Shown here piece after piece: positions 1 to 11,585 of a stretch of 64,000 nucleotides of DNA. The position numbers and the translations under genes were made by a program. Every line of letters starts with the position of its first letter. The first letter of the stretch is position 1. The stretch is from NCBI GenBank assembly GCA_018292915.2, contig JACVVK020000325.1:602001-666000 (forward strand), read 5' to 3'. This stretch comes from Batillaria attramentaria. Lineage: Eukaryota; Mollusca; Gastropoda; Batillariidae. The notes under the pieces were generated by a model that did no database searches, was not told the origin of the DNA, and saw only the letters and a list, made by a program, of their open reading frames with translations.

Positions 1-300
1 TTTTCAAAACACACCCAGAAATTCCGTTTGTTTGGGAACGTGGGTCATACACCGCAGCAGCCAAGTTTAAATTTTAGCCTCCTTCTTCTCCTCCTTTTTT
101 TTTTTTTTTTTTTTTTTGGTGGGGGGGGGGGGGGGTGTTGGTTGTCTTTCGTTGTCCTTTTTTTGGGCCGGCTACACACTCAAGTCTTCACTTCATTCTA
201 CCTTATTGCCTCAAGTTTGTTAACATAAGTGAGTCCATATTATTAGTCATCTGTTGCCTGTCACCACAGACAGTGACCCTACTTTTTTTTGTCTGTCCAG

Positions 301-585
301 TTCTATCGTGACACCCTGGAGTCGACAGACGATGCTGAAACAGCTCAAGAGCAAAAAGAGCCAAGCCCACCACCGTTGGAAAAGATGGATGCTGAGGACA
401 CAACGCAGCAGAACAACGTTGACGAAAACGAGGAACCGCCAAGCATTGACATGGAGGTGAAGGAGGAAGACAGAGGTAGGAAGCAGACAGACCCTCTGGG
501 GGGGTGTTGAATTTCGAGTAATTTTGATGTGTACCTTTATCTTTGGATGAAGACGGTTATGTGATCTGTTTGTGTAAAGTTCAGG

Positions 586-650
<65 letters not shown>

Positions 651-2937
651 CAGACTAGTTCACAATTGTTCTCATTTTATTGAATCATTGGTGTGCATGT
701 GCCCATTTGAAAGATTTGAAACCAAGTGACCATGTCACGTACTAATTACAAAGTTGATGTGTGCATGTATCCATATATATATATTAGGGATGACAACAGT
801 CTCGCCGTTCTCCGCCGTTCCGCTGTCTTATAAAAAAATCTACGCTGTTCTAAAAAAATCTCCGCAGAAAAAAAAAAACGAAAAGAAATTAAAAAATCAA
901 AGCTGTAGAACTTCGTCACTGAGCGATTTTCCTCCGCTGATCGAAAGGCAGCTTATTCCCAGATGGGATGGTTTGTACTCAGCTGACAAGCACTGCCTAG
1001 TAAGCTTAAGTTGGCCTCCTTTCGCGGCAGTGTGAGTTGACTCATTTAAGAGTGATCATGGCGGAGGAACCCGTGAAAAAAAAAAAAAAGTATCCAAATC
1101 GTTGGAAAGACAAGTGGTTGGATGAAATGGTGTGCGAGAGTAGAGTTGGTGATGCCGTTCGTAAACTCAACGAAGAGCAGGCGTTATGTATACCGTGCGA
1201 CAAGAAAATCAACTACGCAAGCCGGCCCCCAGACCCCCGGGAAAATCTCCTCTGCTTTTTTAAAAGTTGTTGTCATCCCTGATATATATATATATATATA
1301 TACAAAACATGCAGAAATGTCTTGAATGGTTAGAAATGTTTGTGTGGTACATGTATTGCAGACTGCTGTCATGTTATGGAGACAAACATCAGACACACTT
1401 TAAAAACAAGAAAAGTTTCAAACCTACCAACAACTCAAACAGTATCCACACATTCACTTTCAGGAAACTCAGGCGATGTCCGAGCTGAGGCAGGAGCTGA
1501 TGGTGAGAGAAAGGTTTCCATAGATTCAGAGGCTGCTGGTGAAAACAAGGAGAATTCGGAAGACGAGCCGCGTGGATTGCTCACCACTGCTACGCCAGCC
1601 AAGAAAAACAGAAAAAGGGTCAGCTGGGCTGAAGAGGCGAACCTTCGTCAGATTCACTACTTTGAACTGGACGAGACTGAGAGAGGTAACGACTGCAAAT
1701 CTTTCTTGTCTGGGGAGTTGAGCAGTCTTTCCAAAATCCTTACTGACGTGTGTCTCATTTGAATTACCTTTAATAAAGGTCAAGGCCATACAAGTCCAGG
1801 GAAAAACTGTAACATTGCCATTTTCTCAGAAACTACAAATACCAGAGACACCTTATTTGGCTTGATGATAGACAGTGATAAGGTCTTCAGATCATAAGGT
1901 CTTTTGAATGACCTTGACCCATTTCACAAATGAGCCAAGAAGTTTTGTGCCTCTCTAGTTAGGTGTTGTTTTGATTTTGTTTTTGATGTTTTTTAGGGCA
2001 AAACGGGTTTGTTTTTGTTTATTTTTTTATTGAAGGTCCATAGAGTTGCAACTACAGTTTTAGTGACTTCATAACTTGGGCTTAATTTTTATTGCTGGTT
2101 GAAGTATGAGATTTTTGTGTCGTTTGCATCATTGACATTTGTCAGTAGAGAAACAATTTGGGTCTAATAAATGCTCATCCTTTTGTGCTTCCATCTTGCA
2201 GAAAACGTGAACAGGCCAAAAACATTTAATGAGATGAAGAAACAAGAGATGAGGCTGGAAGGGCGGGTAAGTCTGACTCTGAAACATTTTCTGATTTCAC
2301 ATGTGAATTATGATCCAAATTTTCAATTAAAGAGGACAGATTGTAAAGTGAACGACAAAAAAAAAAGATGTGTTATATCTGTTAGTTACTCGGTGAGTCT
2401 TTCAGAGAGGAACAGTTACAATAAACCAGACTGGTACTTTCCCTTGATCTCGAATAGTAATACATGTAGTACATTTCCGTGACTGCTGATTATATTTTGG
2501 GTAGCATGGTCTGTCTGTCTGTCAGCGTTTGTTTCTTCGTTTAGTTTGCTTCTAATCTCCATCCTTCCTTTTTCATTCCAGGCCATGGAAAGTGCAAAAC
2601 GGTTGATAAGTGACAATATGGTGGAAGTTTTACCTGTAAGTATTGGATTTGGGGCAATGTTTTTTACAGTTTCTTTTGTAAATTCTGGATACTGAGATGA
2701 CTCTTTCCGACAAACTTACCACGTATGAACCTTCTCGTACTCTCCGCTCCTCATCGGAAAAGCTCCTGAAGGTTCCCAAGTTCAATCTAAAAACCTTCGG
2801 TGAGCGCTCTTTCAGTTTCTGTGCCCCCCAGGTATGGAATTCTCTGCCTCCCTCCCTTAGGAACACCCAGACCCTCCCACAGTTTAAATCAAAACTAAAG
2901 ACTTATCTATTCAAGACAGCATATGATCTGTAGTATC

Positions 2938-2979
<42 letters not shown>

Positions 2980-5031
2980 CACACGTAATTAGTGTTTCAT
3001 GTATGCGTGAGAATGTGTGTGTGTAGCGCACTGAGTGCTCTTTGAGCAGACTACTAGCGCTATATAAGAGCTATTATTATTATTATTATTAAACTAAGAC
3101 TTGTAAAAGCCAGATGCTTAAAACAATAAGCAGCAGTACTGGAGTTCAGTTACAAATATATGAATAAGTTTGTTATTTTGGTGCCTTGTGGTAAGTGAAA
3201 TTATTCACATCAGACTTTGAAAAAAAAAACAACAACAAAAAACAGATTGCAGAAGAGTCGGAAAAGACGTTGAAATGTAAGTGACATGCATTACTAACGT
3301 CCAAGCAAACGAATGGAACTTGCTTCAAACCACTTGCAAAGGACAGAACTAATAGAGAAAGAAACCAAATAAACAGCTTTTTTTGTATAAATGCTGTCAT
3401 CCATTGGCGTTAGTACAGTTTGAGAAGATTCATTACGAAGGCTCGTACTTGAAGGAAATGCATTAATTGGTATTTTCTTGTCACAGTGGAGGCGCCCGCC
3501 GGTCATAGACAATCTTGTAGTTGCGGTGGAGCTTGGGTGTAACAGTAAGGAGCGGGAGATACAGCAGCAGAGAGAATCGGGCGTGTTGCAAGCTCTTTTC
3601 TTCTCCAAACAAATGTAAGTTGGGATGATGTTGTGTATGTGTCTAAATTTGTGTCTTGTGTGTAGTGTTTAGCAGAAGAAAAATAGTGTTGGAAATGAGA
3701 GAAGTGTGTGTGAATGTGTAGAAAACAGGGCTTCCACTTTTTTGGTGTATTTCCACAGTTGGCTAAACTTTTGTCCCCTCGAAGAGTGTCTTTCCTCCTC
3801 TGAAACACTTAAAGTCATGCCAAAATGCATCAGATTGCACAGATTTTAGTGAAATTTCTATTTAAAAAAAAAAAAAAAAAAGGGAAGTATACCCCCGAAC
3901 ACCCCTACCATAATGTGTTCGTGACTTTGGCACTTTGGCATCAGATGGTACACACTTCTGCTCCTTTCCGACCATCGAGCATTATAAGCCGTGTGTGTGT
4001 GTTGTAAGTAAATAAATTGATGCATTTCTTCTGTCATTGTCCTCAGGCTGCCAGACAGCCCTAGTGAACCAGACCTGGAAAGTGTGGAGCCAGCTGAGAC
4101 CAAGATAATTCCCTTGGAAGATGTGAGTACTTGTACTTCACCATTCTTTCTTTCTATCTCCTGTCGCGAGGAGAGGAATGGATCGGTCAGGAAAGTTTGG
4201 ATGACTAAACATCCCTTTCACAAACTCCGTGTCCGTAGTGAATGCTTCATGTTTCCAAACAAGAAAACCTAACACACCGTGCCGTTTTCAGTTTATGTTT
4301 TTGTTTTCTCCTCTTTTTTTTTTTCCTTTTTTTTTTTTCTTTTCTTCGTTTTTTGTTTTTGTTTTGTTTTTTTCATTTTCTTTTAATTCTTCCTTGCCGC
4401 GAATTCGCCTCTGTTGCTTGCGCGGTGTTAAGCCCCAAATAACTAACTAACTAACTTTCAATTCTTCCCCCCCCCCCCCCCCCCCAGGTAGAATTGACTG
4501 AATCTAATATCCAAACTGATACAAACTGTTTTGTTTTCATTGTCTGTTTTTCTCTGTGCTTTTTTTTTTTTCCTTCTTCTTCTCTGTGTTCCACAACAGT
4601 AGAACTGTATTTTGACTGTTGTACCTTCTGTACAAACCATTTATCGCATATTAGCTCTCTTTCAAACCTTATCTTTTTTTTTTCACAGGAGACATCATCA
4701 GCTGAAGAGTATGAACACACATACAACGTCGACCCTGCCGCCATGCCGTACGACCCCGCCTTCGACATCTCTCAGAATCTGGGCAACGTGGGCCCTGGTG
4801 CCGCGGGCAACGGTGGTGGTGGTGGGAATGGGGCAGGGGGTGGGATGGGTGGCATTCAGCTGCCGCCCGATCTCAGCAACATCCTGGCCTCTATCCAGCA
4901 ACAGAGTATCGCCACAGGTGGACAGTCATTACAGGCGAACAGCGCTGTGATGGCCAATGTGCAGAGCATTTTGTCTTCCATAATGGTGAGTGAACTTACC
5001 AACAGCTGCCTTTCTTTCTCTCTGTGTGTGT

Positions 5032-5087
<56 letters not shown>

Positions 5088-8000
5088 GAGCTAGGTCGAG
5101 GAGTGTTGGACTGTAAGTGGTCAGGTCATGAGTTCAAATCCCGGTTGAGGGTGAGACCCAAAAATTTGTGCTAGCTTTTTCCTCTGTTCCATCTTTGAGG
5201 TCACCCTTATACAGGGGAGCCGGGGTGGCCGAATGGTAGAGCGTTGGACTTCTAATGCTCTGATCGTGAGTTCATATCCCGGCTGGGGCCAAATATTTGT
5301 GCTGGCTTTTCCATCGTTGTCCCGTCTTTGATATCAACCGTGTGTGGTGGGAAAGGACGTTAAACCCCCAAACACCCACCCACCCCCTCACCCTTATACG
5401 GTGGAGAAGGACTGTGCTTAAATTTTGCTTTTCTTATCTTGTGTTAACCAGTCATCTGGTATTATATTCTACTGTATGCGTGCACACACACACACGCACG
5501 CACACACACACACCTCAAGGTTCCTTTTGTCAAGAGGTTCTCACCTGTGAGTGTGACAGGACAGCTTTAAAACTGTATTAGTGTACCCATAAAATGTGTT
5601 TAGTCTCCATTCCTCTCTTCTCTAGTATGGATTTGATAAAGATGTGACTTGAATTGTTTGCACGTGCAGCACGGTGGACCAGGTGCCAACTCAGAGGAGC
5701 TCATCAACAAGCTGCGAGTGGCTCTGGACCCGTTGAAAAACCAGATCAGTGGTGAGTTCAGTTCAACATTAATTACTAGTTCACTATGGTGTGTGTGTGT
5801 GTGTGTGTGTGTGTGTTTACTTCCCTCACCAGCCATCTTTGTTCAAGTTATTTTAAGCAGAAATGAAAAGAAAGGAAAGGACTGATAACAGGTGTGTCAT
5901 TTCATTTTCAAGCAGGCTACCGTTGAAAATCACCAGCTGGTACAGTGTTCATTACAAAGAAACAAAAATCCTTGTGTATTTACTCTCCGTATTCCATTCA
6001 TATTGTTTTAATAATAATAATAATAATGAGTATTATATAGGCGCTTTACCCAATTTCATGAATCGGCTCAAAGCACCGCGAACTGAACCCAACATGCACG
6101 CTCGCGTGAATCACACACATTCTCTCACACACCGGACATAAACACATTACAATCACGTGATGCGAAGGGTCAGCTCAGCTATTTAAATTTCAGAATTTAG
6201 AATTGCATTTATTTTTTCAAATTTGGTGTGCTGAACATTTCCAAAGCAAAAGGGGTGGAAGCCGGAGTACCCGGAGAGAACCCCCGACAATCGGCCCGAA
6301 TGAACAGTGCCACATACGAGAAGGAAAAATTCTTTGCCCCGAGTGGGACTCGAACCCCTGACCTCTCGCATTGGTGACAGGTCTCTTAACCACTAGACCA
6401 CCGACCGCCCCAATTGTTTTGCAGCAACAATAATAAACTTCGCCCCAGTAACCACCGGATGACACCATTTTGTACAAAACTTTAGGGGATGGGGACAAGC
6501 AAATGGACGACTCCACGCCTGTCAGTCATAAGGGTTGAGCCCCCAGAATTCAGCCAATCGCGTCCCGCGGCATAATGAGCACAACACACGGCATGGTGTG
6601 GCAAACTTTTGCCAGACACCGCTAAGAGGGAAGGACGTGTAGTTTGATATGATTGAAACATTGAAAGAAAGCAGTAAACTTAATGAGAAAAAAAGACCAT
6701 GACATCAGCTTCTTCTTTTCTTGAAATCACCCCCCTTTTTGCCACACAGTGACGTCGTGGATGTACCGAGTTTTGCCAGTGCACAGCAGAGTAAAGGGGC
6801 GGGACTGCCGAGTGGAGCTGTCTATTGTAGATTGGCATTACAATTGAACTACTGTACAGTTCTGCTTGTTTAGACAATAATAAGACACGATGTTTGTGAA
6901 CAGCCCCAGTGCCAGCGATGACTCCCCAGGACCCAGGGCAACAGTTTCCACCACAAGGACCCCAGCGACACGGCCTGTTGGGAAACGCTCCTCCCGGTTT
7001 CACACCCATGATGGGGGGACCGCGACCGTTTGGGCCTCCTCAAGGTGTGTAGTTAGTTACCCATTCACAGTCTTTTGTCCTAGATTGGTATGTTTTGGGG
7101 GGGGGGGGGGGGGGGTTGGGGGGTTGGGGAATGAGTTTTGCTAACCTAAACCATGTACATAAAGGTTCGATTTTGAAGGGAAAAAAAAATAGGTGCTGTT
7201 GATTTAGCTAAGCCACTCAAACACTGTGTATGGTTCATAAAATGTGGTTTCAGAAAAACAAAATTAAAGTTGGGGTTTTGTTCAAATTCAAACGACTTTA
7301 TTGTGTCCATTAAGAACAAATTTGTTTTTTGTTCAGGGGCATGTAAAATTTAATAAAATAAAGGGTTAATATTTAAAGGCAAATATTTATTTTGGGTGGG
7401 TTTTTTTTTTTTTCACAGTACTTGATAATTGAGGTGACATCAAAATTGACCACAGCAGTATGGTTTGCAATCAAATGAATATTGGCAGAACACGCATGCC
7501 TATGGTCTAGTAATTCTGAGGTGGGGAATTGGGGGGGGGGGGGGGGGGGGTGAGGGTGTTAACAACCTGTATCAGTACAGAGAATACTTTTTGCATCGCA
7601 AAACTTTTGCAGACTTCATTAGCAGCAGTCCTCCTCTGGAAGTCGTTCCGGTTGATGCAGGACTTTTTCCTTGCGCTGCCATTAGATACATCACCACCTT
7701 ATGTGCACTTGGTAAACAACTGCACGTTCAGTTGTTCATGGAATCTTTCTGTTCTCGTTGAAATTTGGCTTTGTGTTCTTCCTGCTGTTTCAATTGGAGT
7801 TCTTTCATTGTTATTTTCTTTCCTTTTTTTTTTTTTTGGTGTTTGTAAATGTGATGGGCAGTATTGCGAGCTATACAGTGTCGGATACGTAGTTTTCAGC
7901 ATAGCTAACAACACCTACGGGAATTTGCACATCCGTCTGAAGCAGAAACTGGTTGCAAGAAAGAGTACAGAATCTTTGAAGTTGTGTCTGAGGTCTGCGT

Positions 8001-8810
8001 TTCTGACCAAGATGCGATTCTTCGCCTGCCAATTTTGCATATAGAAAAGTGTTTATGCCTGTCACGGCCCTTCAGTCAAAAAGGGAATACATTTTTTGCG
8101 TCTGTTTTTCTCTGAGTGTGTTTTGAGCATTTTTAGTATTCTGACAGGAAAGTACTGTCATTTTTCTCTTGCTCTGTTGCAGGTCCGGGAATGGGCAGGG
8201 GTATGGAAGGGGAGGGATGGAACATGGGCATGGGTCCCGGGCCTATGGGACCAGGATTTCACCCCATGCCGGGCCCCATGAACATGGGTGGACCACGACC
8301 GCGGGGACCCCCAATGAGAGGCCCACGAAGAGGTGAGATTCTTACTCTTTCTAGTAGTCACTGCTAAATTATTAAATTATTTGTATGGTAACTGCACAGA
8401 TTTGGTGAGGAGAAATTGACTGAAGAGTGTTGTGTGGAAGTTACTGAACTTTGTATGTGTAGTTAAACTTGAAGACATTTTTTTTTTAACCTCCGTTGCA
8501 TGCAGGTCCACTTCAAGCAAAAAAAAAAAAAAAAAAAATTTCCTCCCTTTTTTTTTTTTTTTTTTAACTGGGCTGAGCGTTCCGAAGACATTTTGATTTC
8601 TTTGTGGGTTTGATGTGATTTTTTTTATATTTAGCATTTGATAATTCACAGAAATTGCTGTGGCTGTAGCACCAAACATTAGAGTTGTGATTTTTGTCTG
8701 TTTCAGGCCAGAGAGCTGTATGTAGACACTTTGTAGCTCCAGGAGGCTGCCGTTTTGGAAATGCTTGTGGTTTCTTACATCCTGGCGTCAATGGGCCTCC
8801 GTTGAACTAA
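301..8810 (+). CDS. PPP1R10: PNUTS (protein phosphatase 1 nuclear targeting subunit), 3' part of gene
   Basis: PNUTS holds PP1 in the nucleus and acts in RNA polymerase II dephosphorylation and termination, telomere and chromatin control (family knowledge). Eleven exons join in phase: 301-475, 1464-1685, 2202-2266, 2582-2635, 3487-3614, 4047-4122, 4689-4985, 5670-5751, 6904-7044, 8183-8332 and 8707-8810 (TAA 8808-8810), giving 497 visible residues. Seen in order: an acidic Ser/Glu-rich linker, the PP1-docking motif RVSW followed by [10 protein letters not shown], a helical segment, acidic and Gly-rich stretches, a Gly/Pro/Met/Arg-rich tail, and a C-terminal CCCH finger ending [10 protein letters not shown]. 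The motif order and ends match vertebrate PNUTS. The N-terminal TFIIS-like domain is missing because its exons lie left of the window; the first exon's reading phase is inferred from its open frame. Introns carry a LINE tail, SINEs and a hAT-like remnant. Confidence 0.93.
589..646. repeat. (TG)n microsatellite
   Basis: About 29 perfect TG dinucleotides in a PNUTS intron. Confidence 0.95.
786..1280 (+). mobile_element. hAT-like DNA transposon remnant with start of transposase
   Basis: A 13-bp terminal inverted repeat, AGGGATGACAACA, lies at 786-798 and 1268-1280. The element sits in a TA-rich stretch, so the target duplication cannot be read. From ATG 1058 a frame reads [20 protein letters not shown] and then [21 protein letters not shown] basic N terminus followed by C-x2-C and K-I-N-Y looks like the zinc-finger start of hAT-type transposases. 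The frame then runs into the 3' terminus, so the catalytic part is deleted. It lies in a PNUTS intron. Confidence 0.6.
1464..1685 (+). CDS. PPP1R10: PNUTS exon with PP1-docking RVxF motif
   Basis: This exon encodes [20 protein letters not shown] and then the block [13 protein letters not shown] (codons 1616-1627) is an RVxF/W-type docking site for the PP1 catalytic subunit. Vertebrate PNUTS has TVTW at the same place, followed by the same FELDETER block, which is what identifies the gene. A basic run (KKNRKR) precedes the motif, as is usual for nuclear PP1 regulators. The exon has an AG acceptor at 1462-1463 and a GTAACG donor at 1686. Confidence 0.92.
2697..3092 (+). mobile_element. LINE 3' end (non-LTR retrotransposon)
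   Basis: The open frame 2697-2933 encodes the C-terminal end of a non-LTR reverse-transcriptase protein: [20 protein letters not shown] then [19 protein letters not shown] and [10 protein letters not shown]. It is followed by a short 3' UTR holding a 38-bp poly-C run (2939-2978) and a GCGCTATATAAGAGC block, and it ends in an (ATT)n tail. The 5' end is truncated. The same family recurs at 58667-59100. The clade (CR1/L2-like) is a guess. It lies in a PNUTS intron. Confidence 0.75.
3770..3997 (+). repeat. Dispersed repeat Q, copy 1
   Basis: Shares CTCTGAAACACTTAAAGTCA, GCCAAAATGCATCAGATTGC, ACAGATTTTAG, an A-run, then CCCCCGAACACCCCTACCAT and GCTCCTTTCCGACCATCGAG with the copies in SNAPC4. It lies in a PNUTS intron. 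Confidence 0.6.
5091..5212 (+). mobile_element. SINE-A, diverged copy
   Basis: This copy has a tRNA-like head with a degraded B-box (GAGTTCAAATCCCGG) followed by the SINE-A body (TTTGTGCTAGCTTTTTCCTC). It is more diverged than the copy directly after it at 5214, so it is probably the older insertion. It follows a TC microsatellite in a PNUTS intron. Confidence 0.6.
5214..5394 (+). mobile_element. SINE-A, full copy
   Basis: The head GGGGAGCCGGGGTGGCCGAA contains an A-box and is followed by a B-box (GTGAGTTCATATCCCGG). The body is a mollusc-style TTTGTGCTGGCTTTTCCATC segment, and the 3' end is CCCCCAAACACCCACCCACC. Near-identical copies lie at 59884-60048 and 60579-60757. The head is tRNA-derived but this is not a functional tRNA gene. 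It lies in a PNUTS intron. Confidence 0.75.
6010..6411 (-). mobile_element. SINE-B, full-length, minus orientation
   Basis: Read on the minus strand it begins GGGCGGTCGGTGGTCTAGTG (A-box region), then GGTCAGGGGTTCGAGTCCCA (B-box). A roughly 300-bp body follows with GGGGGTTCTCTCCGGGTACT, TTTAAATAGCTGAGCTGACC and the end AAAGCGCCTATA..ACTC(ATT)n. This is the most frequent family in the window (nine copies or fragments). It lies in a PNUTS intron. Confidence 0.8.
6505..6850 (+). repeat. Dispersed repeat R, copy 1
   Basis: Shared blocks are CAGAATTCAGCCAATCG, GCATAATGAGCACAACACAC, GGCAAACTTTTGCCAGACAC, AAGAGGGAAG, GAAAGCAGTAA and TGCACAGCAGAGTAAAGGGG. Other copies lie at 10150-10470 (minus), 40180-40518 joined to 41019-41160, 43085-43445, 56140-56420 (minus) and 59270-59345. 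I do not recognise the family; no coding frame or terminal repeat is evident. Confidence 0.65.
8707..8810 (+). CDS. PPP1R10: PNUTS last exon, CCCH zinc finger
   Basis: The last exon holds a C-x8-C-x5-C-x3-H finger (codons 8721-8780) reading [20 protein letters not shown], followed by PGVNGPPLN and the stop. The finger sits at the extreme C terminus, as in vertebrate PNUTS, whose end is nearly identical. CCCH fingers generally bind RNA. The acceptor AG is at 8705-8706 and the phase agrees with exon 8183-8332. Confidence 0.93.
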
Positions 8811-10150
8811 CCTCCCAAACACCACCTACATCATCATCATCATCATCATCATCATCCCTAAAGACATTATCTTGTTACCATTGTTACACCGAGACAAGTC
8901 AACGTTTGTTTGTTTTTCCATGGGACGAATTTTTATGCATGAACGATTTCAGTCAACTAGAGATTGTATCTCTTGCCACAAGTTTTCTTCCATGGGCATT
9001 TTCCAGTTTGGATTTTCTTAGAGCGAGGGAGAGAGCGAGGAGAATTGCTCGCAACTGCCCAGTGTATGTGTGTGTAGATTTCAAGAAAGTATTGTTTTGC
9101 ATGTTTTGTTCATATCATAAAGCATCAGCCTGTTAAAGAGATGTGCCACAAAATAAATCTGATCACACTGTCATTGCAAGTCGGAGTCTTTCAGGTGATA
9201 CATGCTGCATGTGTGTACATATGGTTTGAATGATGTGTAGCAGTGTGTCATCTAGGATTATGTTTTGCACTTTTCTAGATTCATACCATTTTGTTGTTAC
9301 CTGAAATTACCTAACCTGCTGTGCCGTTGGTTTTCCATACGTACGAGGTGAAAATATCATGCCGTGGTCTCCGTGTGAGATCAGAAATCTGTACTGATTT
9401 CGGTTGATAGATGCAAATTGTGCAGGTGCAAATGCATTATGGATAAGTTCGGGTGTGATTTACATCATAGTACATGTACCAACGGTTTCTCAGCAGAGGG
9501 TCACACAAGTAAACATTGCTGCTGCTTTTCACGTATCTGTGTAGGACGCGGATGCAAAACTTAGTTTATCTTTTGCATTTGTTTCAGTGGTGCAAATGCG
9601 TTCAGATACTTTGTATCCTACATGTATCAGTTGAAGGTGTTTACTGTATTTTTCACTTTACCAACAAGGGCCCTTCGTGCTGCACAAAACTGGCTGGCTG
9701 AAAACAACCTGACCACTGTGATTTCGTGATGTTAACTATAGCTGACTGTAAAACTGCTTAGTCATAACTTGTAATTTAATACAAAAGCAGGGGAGAGAGA
9801 GAGAGAAAGACTTTTCTTCTCTTTTTGAAGTGTGTGCTGGAATGCAAAGCAACTTCTCTTCTCTTAAACCCTGGTGGTGCTGAGACGGAATATTCCAGAC
9901 TGCCTCTATGAGACACATTAATTCAGAATGACCAGGGTTAAGAAAAATTCTATCATGGAATGAAATGGAAGCCATCTGTGCGTGAATATCTGCCTCCATG
10001 CCTCACCTAGTATGTGCTGCGTGATTATTGCATATACGTGTATCGTGGTTTGGGCTAGATACTATAGTATGCATTGCTCTGTCTAGGTGGACAAATACAT
10101 ACTTGTACATATAGACAGCTATGTACTCTTTTCATGTGTTCACCACTGGT
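8811..10150 (+). other. PNUTS 3' UTR and flank; no coding signal
   Basis: No open frame here looks coding. The stretch opens with a CATCAT trinucleotide run (about 8828-8856). AATAAA at 9152-9157, about 340 bp after the stop, is a candidate poly(A) signal. The rest is unique-looking sequence without a feature I can name. The exact 3' end would need cDNA. Confidence 0.5.
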
Positions 10151-10470
10151 CACATGCAGACGACTCCACTCTGCAGGCGCTGAGGCTAAAGGCCCGACCA
10201 TCTTCTCTGCCATGTATATGCAAAAAGTAGTATATCATGACGGTATTTTATGGGGAAAGGGGTGATTTCAAGATGTAAGCGACTGACATAATGGTCTTTT
10301 TCCTCAAATGACATCTTTGGACTTACTGCTTTCTTACCACGTTTCAGTCATACCGAATTACATGTGCTTCCTTTGTCGTGTCTGGCAAGGAAGTTTGCCA
10401 GACGGCACGCAATTGGCTGAACTAGTACTGGCCATGTTTGATCGTCTGTGGAGTGGAGTCGTGTGGCACG
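10150..10470 (-). repeat. Dispersed repeat R, diverged copy
   Basis: On the minus strand it carries CCAGACA..AAG..GGAAGCAC, GAAAGCAGTAAGTCC, AAAGACCATTATGTCAGTC and CTTGAAATCACCCCTTTCCC, matching the copies at 43085 and 6505. Divergence is higher than in those copies. It lies downstream of PNUTS. Confidence 0.5.
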
Positions 10471-11085
10471 ATTGCACGTGTTGTTTTTTGTTTAAAATAG
10501 CAGACGTAAACTGCGTGACGGTCAATATGCAAATACATGTATGCTGATTCCAGGGCCACGCGACATGGCTGCTGACCAATTGAAAACGTGCAAGAAAGTT
10601 TGAGTGGAGTTTGACTGTTTTGTTGTCTGAAGGAACACTTGTAGTGTGACACTGAATGCTTATGCATGCTAACAGAATGACTTATTTGCTGTGCGTACGA
10701 GTGGTGTGAAACGGATTACGAGAGAAATCAGTATTGAGAGAGGTGTGAATAAAACCAAATCTAGCTATTAAACATTGTCTGTGTTAGGCTGTGTGTGTGT
10801 GTGTAATGATGATAATAAATCGCATTTATACAGCGCAATTCTTGAAAAGACATCGACACATTGTTCATTCACACTTCACTCACACGCACATACAAACACA
10901 TCCTAAACCAGCTGGCACCGCGGTTACATGAATCAGTAGAAGGCAAGCTGAAACATAAGTTTTATGCTCTGATTTGAAATGCAGAGTAGCCATGTCATCT
11001 CACGCTAGCAGGCAGCAAGTACCAGACTGTTGGGGGTGGTAAACCGGAAGTGACGTTCACCAAAACATTTCAAATATCTGTTGGG

Positions 11086-11585
11086 GACCGGCCTCTGTAG
11101 TGTAGTGATTAGCACTTCGGACCACGGACCCGGGTTCGAGTCCCAGCCGAGGCAAGCGGGATTTTTCCTACCTAGGTCGGCTCCTACCCAGAGCGGGTGT
11201 GCTATGGGCCCAATGGGGAGGCTGTTGCCACACAGCCGAGATTCACCCACTTCATGAGTGCGACTTCGGGGGTGCTTCCTTTAGTATGACACGTTTTATG
11301 ATGTGGATGATTACACGGCAGGCACCGCAGGTGCCGTAGTGCCTGGGACTGGTTAATGCCGGGATATTTATGACAGGAAGCGTGGAATGCGGCCCTGTCC
11401 CGCAGTCCCAAACCACAAGAACTTCCATAGCATCATCTTACCATCATCCTCATCTCCATCATCATGCATAATAAAAATTGCCCCAGCTTCCAAGCCCTCC
11501 GTGGCTTCCACCCATTATCAGGGAGGAACACCACTGGAGATGGCAAAGAGTTGTGGTAGCAAAAAAAAAAAAAAAAAAAAACCAT
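11086..11585 (+). mobile_element. SINE-C, about 500 bp
   Basis: The tRNA-like head (GTAGTGTAGTGATTAGCACT, B-box GGGTTCGAGTCCC) is followed by a long body with CTACCTAGGTCGGCTCCTAC, ATGTGGATGATTACA and GGCCCTGTCCCGCAGTCCCA, then a CATCATC-rich part and a poly-A tail. It is flanked by a 9-bp target duplication TCTGTTGGG (11077-11085 and 11586-11594). It is internally the longest SINE family in the window. Confidence 0.8.

Noticed and set aside
4494..5174. 226-residue open frame around PNUTS exon 4689-4985
   Set aside because: Only the central 297 bp between AG and GT sites are PNUTS-like; the flanks are T-rich and TC-repeat intron.
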